This document shows, piece after piece, positions 1 to 12,589 of a stretch of DNA of 64,000 nucleotides. Numbering within the stretch: position 1 is the stretch's first letter; every line of letters starts with the position of its first letter. Source of the DNA: Adiantum capillus-veneris (Eukaryota; Streptophyta; Polypodiopsida; Polypodiales; Pteridaceae). The notes under the pieces are model-generated. The model had not been told where the DNA came from and did not search any database. It worked only from the letters and a program-made list of their open reading frames with translations. Both the position numbers and the translations under genes were made by a program. Location: the NCBI GenBank assembly GCA_014529385.2, contig CM043944.1:173104740-173168739 (forward strand). Direction: 5' to 3'.

Positions 1-521
1 TTGTTCGATACTGTAGTTTCTTGTTTTAGACATCAAAGAGTAACAGATGAAGCTGGCTCGCTGATTTTTCATCTGGCTTCAAGTTGGTAAGTCACTGCTG
101 CTGGCTTGGCTTCTGGTTCTAAGTGGGTAAGTTGCCTTTTTTTCTTTATCTTATTCAAGCTAGACCTCCAACGCGTGACCTTTTCAAAGGTGTGCCTTTT
201 CAATTAAAATATTCAGGCTTTCATGTTGGTTGAGAGCTGAAATCTGCTATGGATTTTCTCTACTCTCTTCTAACATGTTATAATCTGTATCTTAATTGAA
301 AAGAGGCAAACTTTTGGAAAGGTTTAATTTTCTTGTGGTACTTAAAACATATTAACACTGTTCTAGCTCTTGTTTCCACTGGCTCTTAATGATTTAGCAC
401 AAGGACTAAACTGCCATTTGCTTAATGTGTTTCTGTTTCTGAAATTTAGATTAGATTTCTTGTTTTTTCTTGTCTAACCTTACTCAGAATTGGGCCCTTA
501 GAAGTTAATCCATTAATGCAG
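1..521 (+). other. Probable intron upstream of the KH-protein exon
   Basis: This stretch is T-rich with several stops in the frame of the downstream exon. A pyrimidine-rich run and CAG acceptors lie at its 3' end (CAG ending at 487 and at 521). A possible small alternative exon lies between an acceptor-like TTTTAG near 30 and donor-like GGTAAGT near 94. Its frame matches nothing I recognise. Confidence 0.5.
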
Positions 522-1949
522 AATCGGCCAAGAGGTCCACCAGGGGGTTACAACCAGCAAGGCTTCAGGCCACCTGGAGCCCCTCAGTGGGGTCAACCTC
601 GTCCACCAATGCAACCTCAGGGCTATGGCTACCAACAAGGGTCCTATCCTGGACAAGGTCAAACTCAGTCTCAGCCTTATGGAGGCTATGGGCAACCGCA
701 GCCTGGTGGGCCACCTCAACAGTACCCACCTCAATCTGGACCCTATGGTGGGTACAATCAGCAGCGCCCTCCTCCTCAACAGTTCTCTGGTCAACCGCAA
801 CCATATGGATCTTCTCAAGAGTTTTCTGGACACTCTCAACAGTACGGAGGGTTTGCACAGCGTGCTCCTGTACCGGCCCAACAGCAGCAGGCACCACAGG
901 GATATTTTAACCCATCAAGTCAGCAGGGGGCAAGTCCTACTGAAAATAGCTCTGGCTATGGTCAACCACAGGCTGCCTATAACCAGCAGAGTCCGTATGG
1001 GCATCAAGGTTATGGGCAGCAGGGATCTGCTGTGCAAAGCCCTGGCCAATCCACTAACCCACAGCCTTATGGGCAAGCTTTTCCGCAGCAACAGGCTTAT
1101 GGGCAGACTACTGCAGGACAGGCAGGTTTTGGACAACAAGCTGTGCCAGGGTACTCTCAGCAAGGTTATGGGCCTCAGGGTGTGTCTCAACCGTCGGAGC
1201 AAAACCCTTCCGCACAGCCTGGATACGCTTTGGGATCAGCACAACCAGCGCAGCCGATGCAGCCAAGCTATGGTCAACAACAGCCTTCAAACCAGCCACT
1301 AGGTTATGGTCAGCAAGCCCCTGGTTTCACTCAGCAGGAAGGTGTACAGGCAGCTTATGGACAGGGAGGCTCTTTTCAGCCTGGATATTCCATGCAAGGA
1401 GGCTCACAGCAGGAGGTCTCTACCCAGCCTGGTTATAACCAGAAAGAGGCTACCCAAGTAGGATATGGTCCAGCTGTAGCTACTCAAACAGGGTATTCAG
1501 CCCAACCAGGGTATGGTCAGGGTGCTCCTGTACAGCCTGGATATGCTACCCAGGGGGCCGCTCAAACGAGTTATGGACAACAGGGGACTCCACAACCAGG
1601 TTATGCACAGCAAGGTCCTTATGGAGCTCAAGTATCACCGGCGCCTGTTTATGGTACACAGCAACAGGGAAACACTGTTATGTATAGTGGACAAGGCTCC
1701 ACACAATCTGGGTACCCTGGTCAAGGGTCCCTCCCAACTCCTACACCTCAGCCCAGTTATGTCCAAGCAGGCAATGCCCAGCCAAGTTATGTACAGCAAG
1801 GCACTGCAGTTGGCTATTCACATGGAGGTGTCCCACCCAATCCTTCGCATGGTGATGGAGCCTCTCCTACAGGTAAGGCCAACAATGGGGGCTTTGACTC
1901 TGCTAGTATGCCTGCTGGACCAGGAGGGGTCCAAAATGCTCAGAGCTAA
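522..1949 (+). CDS. Terminal exon of a KH-domain (far upstream element-binding-like) protein, Q/G/Y/P-rich tail
   Basis: An open frame of about 475 codons ends at TAA 1947-1949. It is almost wholly Gln, Gly, Tyr, Pro, Ala and Ser, with recurrent YGQQ, PGYGQ, QPSYGQ and QQGY motifs. The opening residues [14 protein letters not shown] and the following PxWGxPRPPMQPxGYGY resemble the stretch just after the last KH domain of plant FUBP/KSRP-like KH proteins, whose preceding exon usually ends just before 'NR'. I therefore place a 3' splice site at the CAG ending at 521; a second candidate CAG ends at 487 and keeps the same frame. The Met at 516 is probably not an initiation codon. The KH domains must lie upstream of the window. 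The likely role is nuclear single-stranded nucleic acid or mRNA binding, with the tail as a low-complexity, prion-like region. No frame damage is visible, so this is probably a functional gene. The family call is inference from composition and short motifs only. Confidence 0.72.
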   Translation, partial: NRPRGPPGGYNQQGFRPPGAPQWGQPRPPMQPQGYGYQQGSYPGQGQTQSQPYGGYGQPQPGGPPQQYPPQSGPYGGYNQQRPPPQQFSGQPQPYGSSQEFSGHSQQYGGFAQRAPVPAQQQQAPQGYFNPSSQQGASPTENSSGYGQPQAAYNQQSPYGHQGYGQQGSAVQSPGQSTNPQPYGQAFPQQQAYGQTTAGQAGFGQQAVPGYSQQGYGPQGVSQPSEQNPSAQPGYALGSAQPAQPMQPSYGQQQPSNQPLGYGQQAPGFTQQEGVQAAYGQGGSFQPGYSMQGGSQQEVSTQPGYNQKEATQVGYGPAVATQTGYSAQPGYGQGAPVQPGYATQGAAQTSYGQQGTPQPGYAQQGPYGAQVSPAPVYGTQQQGNTVMYSGQGSTQSGYPGQGSLPTPTPQPSYVQAGNAQPSYVQQGTAVGYSHGGVPPNPSHGDGASPTGKANNGGFDSASMPAGPGGVQNAQS

Positions 1950-2304
1950 TGTGTTGTCTGCATTAGGAAGGCTTTGGTAAAGTTTGTTGTGTTCAAGGCC
2001 TGTGGATACATGTCTGTAAGACTGCATTGTTTTGATCAAATACGTGTTGCTGTGGGGCTGCATTGATTTGAGCAAATTAACGACAAAGATGGCTTCGTCT
2101 GGAAATAGGTTTGCCACTTTCTCATACGGTGTGAGGTTCTTTTTGAGGCAAAGGCACTGAAATTGTATTTTGAGTCCTTCTAGCATCAGAAAGGTTTTGT
2201 TAGGTACGAACAACTGCAAGTTTTCCAGGATTTGGAGGTTGTTATGCGAATGTATGACGTGCTGCTTAGGTTGCTATATTTCTGCTCATTTGTTTTTACT
2301 GAAG

Positions 2305-2560
2305 TGATGTCATGTTTTCTGCAGTCGATGGAAAGGTTTTAATCTGTTTCTCACTTGCTAGTTCCTAATGTTCAGCTGTTTTAGCCATTCTCTGCAGTTT
2401 TCTGTATTTCAAGTAGTGACATCATTTTTCTCATATGGTTTTATCTAAGCGACATCATGTTTTTCTGCAGTCCATGTGATGATTATAATGTGTCTTGCTT
2501 GATTGTTGCCTAATGATTAGTTGTTTTAGCGGTTTCCTTCTGTTTTCTGTATGTCTAGTG
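2305..2560. repeat. Diverged tandem duplication, about 115 bp units
   Basis: The units at about 2305-2415 and 2451-2560 share GACATCATGTTTT, TTCTGCAGTC, CTTG(C/A)T, CCTAATG and GTTTTAGC blocks in the same order. They are clearly diverged, so the duplication is old. It lies in the probable 3' UTR. Confidence 0.7.
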
Positions 2561-3482
2561 GAGAGCATTTGTCCTTTGTGAATTAGCAGCCAGCGGCGGA
2601 AATTGTCAGGTGTTAAGGATTTGCTTTTGGTAAGCATGCTCTGCACAGTGTGGTGTGAAATGCTTTGTCGAATTGCTTTGTAGTTGGTTCTTGTGAACAT
2701 GTATTGTTTATTTTCAATATTTTCTCTGCCAGTTAGATGCTTGACCCAATGAAATTGATATTGTCAAAGGATTGAAGTGAGAGAAGAATTGTTATCTTTA
2801 GAAAGCAAGTCTATGTTGGGACTAACTCTGCATATGTATTTTCACATCGATTGTTTTTCAGGGTAAGTAAAGTTCCCTAACAATCAGGCTTTTCGTCTGT
2901 TCCCCATTTTTGCGAAGGCATTGAAATCCGGTTGGAGGTGCATGCCCGAAAGTCCAAATCAAGCCCAATTGAAAACTTTATCTAAATGCCTTGAGTTTAA
3001 CTGTAAGAGTTGTCCTGTTTTGTGATTAAACAAGCTCTAATTTTTGTCTTTTTTCTATGTTTGTACACTCAGTTTTGGTTGGGATGTGTCGTATGTCACG
3101 GCTCAAGGACTTTTAAGAGGTTTATGAGTGAGACATTGTGCCTGTGTGTGTGTGCTCTGAAAGTCGAGAAAGGCTTGGGCGCTTACGACAAACAGAAGAG
3201 TAGAGGCATTTGACCAAGAATCACAAGAGTCTCTTGAGGTTTCAAGGCCTGCTCACAGTTTGGGCGAAGTACTTGTGCTAAGAGTTACAGGTTGAGATGT
3301 TTAAGTTTGGATGGTGGAAGATTAGGTAACCTGATTAAGTTACATAACATTTCCGGCTAGGTTTCTGGTCTAATGACATGTTTTTTTGGGGTGTTGAAAG
3401 GCATGAGTTGTCTGTGATCACTTCAATCTGTTCTTATTCAATTACTACTAGATATGGGTTGGGTGTAATTTATCACAGGATT

Positions 3483-3832
3483 TGTCCATATGAGGCTCAA
3501 GAAGTCGCATAATTATTTGCATGTATAGCTATTGGCATGGAGTATATTACTGTTTCGGAGTTTTTGAGCAGAGTTTCCAGCTATTTGATTGTTACATATT
3601 TTTGTATATTACATGCTCCTACATGGACGGGCCTGTTTAATGCATAGGGCTTGATGAGGAGGTACTTGTCCATACGAGGCTCAAGAAGTCATAATTATTT
3701 TCATTTATAGTTATTGGCATTGAGTATATTACTGTTCTGGAGTTTTTGAGCAGAGTTTCCTGCTATTTGATGCCTACATATTTTTGTATATTATATGCCT
3801 GTATTTGGACTGGCCTGGTCAATGCATAGGGC
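3483..3832. repeat. Tandem duplication, about 184 bp period
   Basis: Copy 1 (3483-3652) and copy 2 (3667-3832) share the same block order: TGTCCATAYGAGGCTCAAGA, then GAGTATATTACTGTT, then GTTTTTGAGCAGAGTTTCC, then AATGCATAGGGCTT. They differ by scattered substitutions and short indels. Confidence 0.85.
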
Positions 3833-4930
3833 TTTTTGGAGTATATAATGGGGAGGTACTTAATTAGATGAAATTTTCTCAATTTTATTTGCATGATATT
3901 TATGTACCTTTATGTAGCTGTAGAAGTTTGGATTGATCTGCCACTGTTTCATGTTTTATGCACGGCCTTGATGTGAAGCCTTCTTTGTTAGAGATGTTTG
4001 TGCTAAAATGACTTGTTTGCTATGGACTGCCATTTAATGGCAGATAAAGCCATTTGGCATCACAAAATGACATCACGTATCTGGCGTATGTAATACCCGT
4101 TCTGACATAAAGCTAATTTTCAATTGGTGTGCGTGCCCTCTTTTTAATAGGTAATATTATAGGCAACTATAGGTGTATATAAACGTTTTTGTATTATGAT
4201 TACTCTCAATATTTACCTTGATTTGACCTTTTGAAGTGGAAACTTTTGATCATATATTTTGGATGATGAGGTCAAGGTCAAACTTGTATGCCGTGAGAAA
4301 AAGAAATGAAATGAAATGTTATATTAGCATCTTCAAAAAGCTGAAGTGACCTATGAGACTAGAAAGTTACAATGTGGTGGATCTGATACAAAGTTTGAGT
4401 ACCAAAGTGAAAATACTAAAGAATCCTGTACTGCTAGATATGAGCTAAGCACCCAGCTGGGCTTGTGTAGGATATGAGAGAGAGAGAGAGAGAGGCCTTT
4501 TTTACAACTTGTGATTATATGTTTTGAATGTCGGGAGTTCAAATGTTGTATGTTGACATGTCCATATATTTGTAAGGAAAGACACATGTTAACTATCTCT
4601 TTCATGATTTACTTTCTTTGACGGTTTTCCCTAAGTCAAAGCTATATCCACATCCTCGATTTGCCTATTTTTAGCAATAAAGGGAAAGTCAACCAATGCC
4701 TTACTTATTTTGATAGGCACCAATTTTGAATAAATACGCTAGTGCTAGTTTTGATTTTCACAATTTTTTTGATGGGTTCACAATCCATAAATTGTGTGTT
4801 ATTAGTGATAAGAAGAGAGGGGTTTAGGAAGTTTGTATATGAGTTTCATTATCTTGTGGATGGCTTGTGCGTGCATGTGCTTGCCTACCTTTTTACTACA
4901 CTGCTAGTGATGCCTTGTAGTAGATGTCAT

Positions 4931-5410
4931 GCTTGATTTTGTAGTATACTTGAATGGATGTCTACATGTACATATGCACCTCCTTGCATGGTTACATGCA
5001 ATTTAGTTTCTTTGGCCTGTACATCGTCAGGATTAGGGATGTGTACCATGAAAGTAAAGAATGGTCACCAAATTTTGTGGATGACTAGACATGACTGTCT
5101 CATCCCCAAATGTACCTAAAAACTTATGTGGGCTTCAACATAGTAAACAAACCAAGTAGTTAAAAACCGAATGCTGCTTGATTTTGTAGTATACTTGAAT
5201 GGATCTCTACATGTACATATGCACCTCCTTGCATGGTTAAATGCAACTTAGTTTCTTTGACATGTACATCGTCAGTACTAGGGATGTGTACCATGAAATT
5301 AAAGAATGGTGACCAACTTTTGTGGATGACTAGACATGACCGTTTCATTGGCAAATGTACCCAGAAACTCATGCGGGCTTCAACGAAGTAAACAAACCAA
5401 GTAGTTAAGA
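4931..5410. repeat. Tandem duplication, about 246 bp period
   Basis: Copy 1 starts at 4931 and copy 2 at 5177, both with GCTTGATTTTGTAGTATAC. Both end at AACAAACCAAGTAGTTAA. Roughly nine in ten bases match by eye. Confidence 0.88.
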
Positions 5411-6249
5411 AGCAAGCACTAACAAAAGAATATAATTATGCCTTTGTTCATTGACTTCAAGTGCGAATGTGCAAATAGATCTTCTTTGAATGCTCGTAAC
5501 ACTAAACACAAAAGAGGGCACTATGACTCGAAAACATAATTTTCTTTTCATTCTTGATGGTCTTATCATTATCCATGTACTTTTGCACACTTCATTTTGC
5601 CGTGGCCAAGCATGCATTTTTGTGAATTCTTACAGCGTCAAGTTCCAACCTAAGTACTCCAGAACCTTGAGAGATTATTTGCCCAGCAAATTGAGAGTAC
5701 AATCACATGTTACGATTTAGTATTTTTAGCATATCAATTCTTGAATTTTAACAAGTATTTATTTAAGACAGATAAAAAGTTCGTTTTAATTTTAAGTTTA
5801 TTTGTTAAAATTTTTATTACAATCTCTCATATCGATGCTTAAAGCACCCTTAGTCCTCATGCAATAACTTTGTATACACGATAAGCCACTGGCATATTCT
5901 TCAATGTGAGTAATGGTAGCCCAAAGCTCCTTAAAAAAAAATCTAATCCTCCTTCATTTACCATGCCCCAATGTGTATTATGATGACAACCATTTGATGT
6001 ATGACATACACGGTAGACATGAGGCTTGTGTAGGACATAAATTCCACATAATTTCACACAAGTTGTGTCTAGGGAATATGTTGCCCACGTCAAGATGCTA
6101 GATATGGAAGACTTTTGTCTCCAAAAAATGAAAATATAGTAAATGTGATTTATCCCTCATTCTCTGTGCTTGCCTTTTTCCTATTGCTCATTTTTCATTG
6201 CTCTTGAATGATATCAGCCCACAAAAGTTCATGACTATGCTTGAAATTT

Positions 6250-7375
6250 CTTTATTGCATAGTTTGATTAGTGAATGCCTCAAGGCAAAGGTTATATTTG
6301 TGAAAACTCTCACTAAAGCAAAGCCATGCATTGTATATAATCGAGAGCCTCTCGATGTAGTAAAAAGCCTCAATTATGTTGCCCCTAAGATACCAACCAA
6401 TCACAAATGGCATGAATGTGTTATGCATTGTTTTGGTTGGCACGAGATCCTATTATGCATTTGAACAACATATGTTAATGAGTGGGTAGCAACTTTTAAC
6501 ATTGGTACTTCTCTACGGGGCTGAATTTGTAGTAAGGCCATAGTTCCAGGTTAAAGAAAGGCTACAAAGGAGTGCTCAATCTCAACCTACATAGCACAAT
6601 TTGTAGCATAGATAAGTGCAAAAGATACACTAAGGAGTCATCTTCTAGAGATAACATTTCTGCCCATGTCAAAGAATGCAAGCTTACTGATTCAAATTAA
6701 TGAATCTAGATGCAAAATGTTGTGCTAAAAAAATTAAGGTGGCTCCTCGCCTAGTTGAAATACGACGTCGTGCGGGGTTTGATCTTGCACCCCTTCAAAT
6801 CGAAATGCTACACGATAGTCGGAGCTAAGAAGCAATGCAATCTTGTATGCCTACTAGTAGTTTTATTGAAGCGTGCTTTAAACCTATGAAGTGGTAGCAT
6901 CATTGTCTCCACTTGGAAAGGGCCTGAAAATATTCATATTATTTATATAAAAACTTTCCAATGAAGGTACAAACACCTTACATGCTCCTCCTCTCTGAGT
7001 CAAGACCATTTTGCAGTCGAGGGTATGGTCATGGAGAGGTTTGTAGAGTATATGACTAGAGATTTCCACATTGATTTCCTAGAAATTCATGGGCGATAAG
7101 TAAAGAGTCATGGAAGCAAAATATGGAGTCTTGGATGGATGCAAAAAATCAACAAGTAGTTTGGAAGATGGAATGCAACACATCTACTTTAGCATGCATT
7201 AGTAGGCCCTACAATGAATGAGGCTTTCCTACAACACCAAGGTATTATAGCATGGGAGGCTCACACTTCGGCATTAGTCCACAAACCTTACCCCAAATAC
7301 AAAAACATCCTCTACTTTGAGAGGAGATTCTACACACCCATATATGCTTGAGCCAATCTCCTTATCCCCAATCCA
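6250..7375 (+). pseudogene. Decayed LINE ORF2 3' half (RT end to C-terminus)
   Basis: The frame around 6290-6420 reads KAKPCIVYNREPLDVV and NHKWHECVM. The near-intact LINE at 29-33.6 kb has EKPCIVYNNETLEVV and NHKWHECAM at the same place, after its YADD motif. Matching nucleotide blocks continue in order to about 7375 (equivalents of the LINE segment 32.5-33.3 kb, including 'ATATGCTTGAGCC'). Many stops, frameshifts and an unrelated stretch around 6730-6880 intervene. It is a 5'-truncated, long-dead relative of the same LINE family, with no 5' UTR, ORF1 or endonuclease part. Confidence 0.8.
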
Positions 7376-7558
7376 CAAACCTTACCCCCAAATACAAATG
7401 TAAGGCCTAAGGTAAGATTGGATAGGCCAAGGGCCATGATGGACATGCGGTAAAAGGGGTCCTTATAAATAACATGGCCAAGGGCCTATATAGGACATGG
7501 TTGGGTTGCGAGCCAATCCCCTCTGTCTTACATTGGGAGGGGATGGAGAAGAGGGAAG

Positions 7559-7602
<44 letters not shown>

Positions 7603-7608
7603 GCAAGC
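7559..7608. repeat. (TC)n microsatellite
   Basis: About 50 bp of perfect TC dinucleotides. Confidence 0.97.
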
Positions 7609-7695
7609 CGAGGAATCTTGGAAGGAGCATGGGATAGGCCGTTTTGCAAAGTTCTCGGCAGTAAGAAATGGCCGGAGAAAACGGGGCTTAGCATG

Positions 7696-7699
<4 letters not shown>

Positions 7700-7729
<30 letters not shown>
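7700..7729. repeat. (CT)n microsatellite
   Basis: About 30 bp of perfect CT dinucleotides. Confidence 0.95.
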
Positions 7730-7732
<3 letters not shown>

Positions 7733-9237
7733 GCAATGTGGGCATGGGCGGCTTAGAGGTTCCGAGCTCTCTACAGCGCACTATGGGCGACTTTTTTCTC
7801 TGCAGCGCTCGCCGCCATCGTTGCACAAAAAAAATTAAGTTTTCATATTTATTATTTTTATCATCAAGTAACGTCAAGGGTTGAAAAGTTGGCTTCCGCA
7901 AGGCTTAGGCAAGCAAAGAGCTTGGGCAAGGCTGCCTCGACATGACTCAAAATCGTCGACGGCAAGGTTCAAATCAGCAAAGGTAAGGTCTTTGGACTTG
8001 GTAAAATTGTGTCGGCAAGGCCTCATCAACATGGCTCTAAGCACGACCATGGCTTTGTGCAAGACCGTCAATCTCCCAGTTCATGGATTCAAAAATCCAG
8101 CAAGTACATCTGAGCTGAAAGATTTCTTCGCCATTTAAGCAAGACACAAGTGCTTGTGTCCAACAGGGCTTAGCTATCATGAGAACTTTTTGGGGTTTAA
8201 ATTTTCAAACTTTGTGGGTGCAACTTTCAAGGAGGGTGAAGGCTCTCAAAGTTATTCTTTCCTACATACAAGATATTGGCGCATCCGACAAGCTGCCAGG
8301 TACTCATTTTCTAGTTTCAGTTTCAATTTCGAATTGGTTCTGCAATGATTACCATCCGAGGCTTCTAAAGCCTAGTTTGCTTCTTGTTACAACAAGGCTG
8401 ACTAGATTTAGCAATTTCCATCCATCTGCATGGATTTGGGAGTAAGAATGATTGTTATTTTTATAATTGCACACGAATGTTTGAAGTTTGCAAAATTGGT
8501 TTTTCTCATTGTTATTTTTTAGTTTGCCAAACATTTAAGACAAGCATGGCTTGCATTGAGTTACAACAAGGTTGTAAGTCAATTGGCCATAGATTTCAAT
8601 CGTCGATATTTCTTTTGATAATGTCCTCTTTGTGCTATCAAGCAAAGGGAAAAAGCAAGACTTCTAGGAACAAGGCTCCATATCTATGTATAAGAATTGG
8701 GTGCATGGTCGCTCCAAAGCATTTTCAGCTTGCCAGAGTGCATGCAAAATAAGTACATGAAGTACATTGTCATCCACAGCTATGAGCCGATTCCAACATT
8801 GACAATCATTTCACAGGGTGCTACGAATTGGTACCAAGTGTGGAAATTCAAGCAAGTCAGTAAGGAAGTGCAATAGTTTTTCCCATGCCAACTTGACAAG
8901 CAAATGTTTCTTCGGTCCAATAGAGTTTGACAGTTACAATGAAAATTGATATTTAAGCTTCTTGAGCTATCTATTTCAATATTGGACTATCTAATGATTC
9001 TCAATAAGATGTACACTTCGACACGGCCGATTCTCTGTGCAAGTTCGACAAGGTCGATTGTCTTCTGTTTTGATATCTGGTTGTTAGCACGAGCAACCGT
9101 TAGCGATGAGCACGTAGGATCCATTTTGTCTCATCTTTCGATGGACTTCTGCGAAGCACGGCTTCACTTTAGGGCATATTGTATAGAAGTTTTTAAAGTT
9201 TGGAATATGCTATTTAAAGAGTGCAGTGCGTGAAATG

Positions 9238-9433
9238 CGTGTGTACGGTGTGGTGTGTGCGTACGAAAAGGGGAGAAGGAGAGAGTACAAGGAATTGTAT
9301 GGGTGGAGCAAGTCTCTCAAGAATGAGAAGAGCTCCTTATTCTTTTAGGTATAAGAAGAATAAGGAATGTATAGTGTGCTACCAGACACTAGACGTCCGA
9401 CCCGGGCAAAGGTGCAACACCTTTATCCCAACA
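9238..9433 (-). repeat. 3' LTR of the reverse-strand skeletal Copia
   Basis: On the minus strand the LTR begins TGTTGGGATAAAGG directly after the polypurine tract AAGTGGAAG. A stem-loop (CACTTATTGGTG-CAT-CACCTTTAAGTG, 10 of 12 pairs) sits just before the tract. The far end is estimated from the usual TG...CA rule and the roughly 190 bp LTR size of its relatives. Confidence 0.6.
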
Positions 9434-10189
9434 ATCTTCCACTTAAAGGTGATGCACCAATAAGTGAATGCTACTAGCTCAATTACTACTATGTACAAGA
9501 AAATGGTTGAAAGACTCTCTCAATCTACTCCACTAGCTTGCTCAGTCGATCTACATGCGGTCGTATCGACTCTAGAAATCATACCCACGCTAGAGCTTGC
9601 ATGTAAATCTCGCAGACAACTCTGTATGGTCTGCAAAACTCCACTATGCATCATACTGATGTCAACCATCATACGACTAACAATCCTTGCTACAAATGCT
9701 CCCATTACATTTGCTAGTCGGGCCTCAACACTAGTAGGGCGTACATGAGACAACATAAACGCTGACGAAATTTACGCAAACCTGGCTATTCTAGCCTCCT
9801 TTGCGCTATCTGCATATACTACATCATCAAGACTAATCATGTATGGATGTGTCAATACCGACACTGCGATGGCTACGCCCCTCTCACCCATAGACAAAAG
9901 TGTGCGTCCTGACACCAACTCATCAACTTCTAGCATGAGCATATCAAAGAAATCCATGTCTGTCATCTCTGCATGTGTCTCTAGGAAGCAGACCCACGCT
10001 ACCTCTATTAGGAAAAATATGAACCCTCTAGGGGCCCTTTGGGATTAAGGTTAATTAGAGGCCAGCCAATAGGAAGAGGGTGGTGGACACACTCTATACC
10101 CTCAAAAAAGTAGGGGGACAAGGTAGCCTTACACCTCTTAATGGCCTCTTACCTAGTGAGAAGGTAAGGGAGGTGGCTAGGGGAAAGGG

Positions 10190-10213
10190 AGGGGGGGGGG
10201 GGGGGGGGGGGGA
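10190..10213. repeat. Poly-G tract
   Basis: More than 20 G with no interruption. The equivalent place in copy B has only about 7, so this homopolymer is hypervariable or an assembly-sensitive site. Confidence 0.9.
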
Positions 10214-12589
10214 CCACTTTGACCTTTTTTCCCCCACTTTTTGGCCCGGATTTAAAAATACACTAAAAATTTCAAAATTTCAAATTTCAAGTTTTTCCTC
10301 CTTAAAAGGTCCCATAACCTATTTCATGGTCAAAAAAGTATTTTTGACCTCCAAAAGTAAAAAACGTACACTAAAAAATTCCAAAAAATTATTTTTTTTC
10401 AAAAAATTTCAAAACATCATTTTCCACCCTCCAAAGTCTTTCCAAACCTATTCTATAGCTAAAAGTGATTTTCTCTCTCTACAAACCCTTTTCCAAGCTC
10501 TCCATGGCTGCAACAACCACATGCATCCCCTATAGTCCAACATTATCTCTCTACTAGCTTTCTCCCATCTCCATTGTAGCACCAAGCAAGCTTCTTCCCC
10601 ATCTCTTCCCCTTGCCCACCACATAGTTCCACACCAAGCTAACTCCTCTCCCTTCTCTCACCTCCATTAGAGCATGAAACAAGATTCTCCTCCTTCTACT
10701 TTCATTCACTCGCACTACATGGAAACCTCTACTCCCGAAGGTGGAAAAAGCATAAACTCACATGACTTGCATACCACAAGAACAGGAGGTGTGAATAGTG
10801 TATGGGCATTGCAAGGATTCATCTCCAACATAAAGATAGAATGGTGAGAAAACTACCCTTGTAGCTTACATTTAGAGCTTAAGATCATCTCCATCTTTAA
10901 GTTTATCATGCTGGAGGGAATAAACCTCTTTATGGCTTTCAATGTTTAGGCTTCACACCTCATAACATTGGGTGGTGCTATTTTGTTGATGGCTTTGGTG
11001 CGCCATCTATAGTTTTGTAGCATGTGATTGAGTCTCACAATGTAAGTAAGTTGTGTTATCTATGGAGAGTCATCAAAGATTTTTCTTATAATTTATTCTT
11101 TGTGTAGTTGTCATTAGATTATTAGAATGATATCATTTTGTGCTTTATAACTTTGTGCTCACATAATTTGTTGTTTACTTACAGAGTCAACTTGTTTTGA
11201 GAGGACATGAGCAAGCAACCATGTGCAGAGATGGAAATCACCCTATTTTTGTTCCGTGAGGAACCTTTCACTACCGTGTTAAAAGATTTTGGTAAGAATA
11301 GTAGGATTTTTGTAGAATCTTGAACCAATAGGTACTCTCTAGGAGCTCTTATAAAAGCCATCCCTATAGTACTACTATCTTCCCTAGTGTCATAGACACA
11401 CAAATACTCGTGTATATGAATCTCTAGATGAGAAAGACAAATACTTGTAAGAGAAGCCTAACAGCAACAACATTATCTCCATTTGTAATTATTTTTATGA
11501 GGCTGGATTCCTCTATAAATGCAATATAAATATTTCTTTTTGTTAAATGGTGTCGCACTGAGGGAGAGTATTTTATTTAGATTACTGGAGTTTCATACAG
11601 ATTTGAGAAATATTGTTGATTTTTTTGGATATTCTGATTTGTCTGTAAGATGTTTGAAGTTTCAAGTCTTAATTATTCCACCATGAAGAAATTCATGCAA
11701 TATTTTGATTTCAGTTTAATCACTAATGGTCATTCTTATTAAGTGGATCATAACCTTTGTCAAGATGTCCTCATTTGGGGATGTTGAATATATATCAATA
11801 GCAACATTTCAAAAGTTGAGAAAGCTAAATTCTTGCTTTCCAAAATGTTATTGTTTCCATACTATTCCCATGCCAAGCTTGACTTAGAGAAATGACAACT
11901 TGAGATGGAGGTGTAGATATATAGGGGTGAATTATTATTAATTCTTGTTTCATCATATATATTATAAAGCCTTTGAGTTTCCACCTTTTTGAGTAGTGTT
12001 GACAAGTTTTTGGTATCAAACCTTCTTAAATATCCCTATTCATTCGCAATTGGTAGCTATTTATTTGGTATTGTTAAAGATCATACCAATAGCTATCACC
12101 TTGTGAACTTAATTGTTGAATTGCGGATTTGATTTTTACTATGTAGCTCATTTGGATAGAGAAAGTGTAAACATAAATTATAGATACATGCATTGTTAAC
12201 ATAGAAGATATGTATCACTCGAACCTATATAACTGCTAATCAAGAAACCTTTGGTCGGATACTATAACAATAGGGGTCACATGTGGTTTTAAATACCAAA
12301 GAAATGGCTTAACCAAAACATTTCCAAGAACACGAGGTGAACACAAGGAAGTAAAAATTGGCTCCTTGTTTGGTTGATTTCTAGTGCTAAATGTTCTGAG
12401 TGCACAAAATTTGTGAGGCCTTTGACCTTGCGAGTTTACTAAAGTATATGTAACATAGCACATGTGTTCAACAGAAGGGAATTTATATTCTTGTAAAGTT
12501 ACAGAAACATGTGTAGGTAAGGCCTATAAGGGCTACTTTCAATCCATTGTGGTGAACGGACATGATATAGGAAAATTTGACATAGTGAA

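Larger units (their letters stand above)
1950..6190. other. 3' UTR and intergenic flank of the KH-protein gene; three old tandem duplications
   Basis: No convincing coding region is visible. The first kilobase is T-rich and is probably the 3' UTR of the KH-protein gene. Beyond it the sequence is AT-rich intergenic DNA holding three separate two-copy tandem duplications (2305-2560, 3483-3832 and 4931-5410, listed separately) and a short (GA)n tract near 4478. No RNA gene was recognised. Confidence 0.5.
7376..9237. other. Intergenic, no gene recognised; two (TC)n tracts
   Basis: The stretch contains two long (TC)n microsatellites and otherwise mixed sequence. Open frames here are short, and the longest (about 7407-7901 and its complement) owe their length to the TC/GA tracts. 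I see no domain, RNA gene or terminal repeat. Confidence 0.5.

Noticed and set aside
513-910. Minus-strand and other-frame ORFs over the KH-protein exon
   Set aside because: Shadows of a repetitive Gln/Gly/Tyr-coding sequence.
10080-10535. 151-codon frame in TIR copy A as a possible transposase
   Set aside because: It crosses a poly-G run whose length changes in copy B, so the frame is not conserved, and its content is low-complexity Lys/Phe/Ser.
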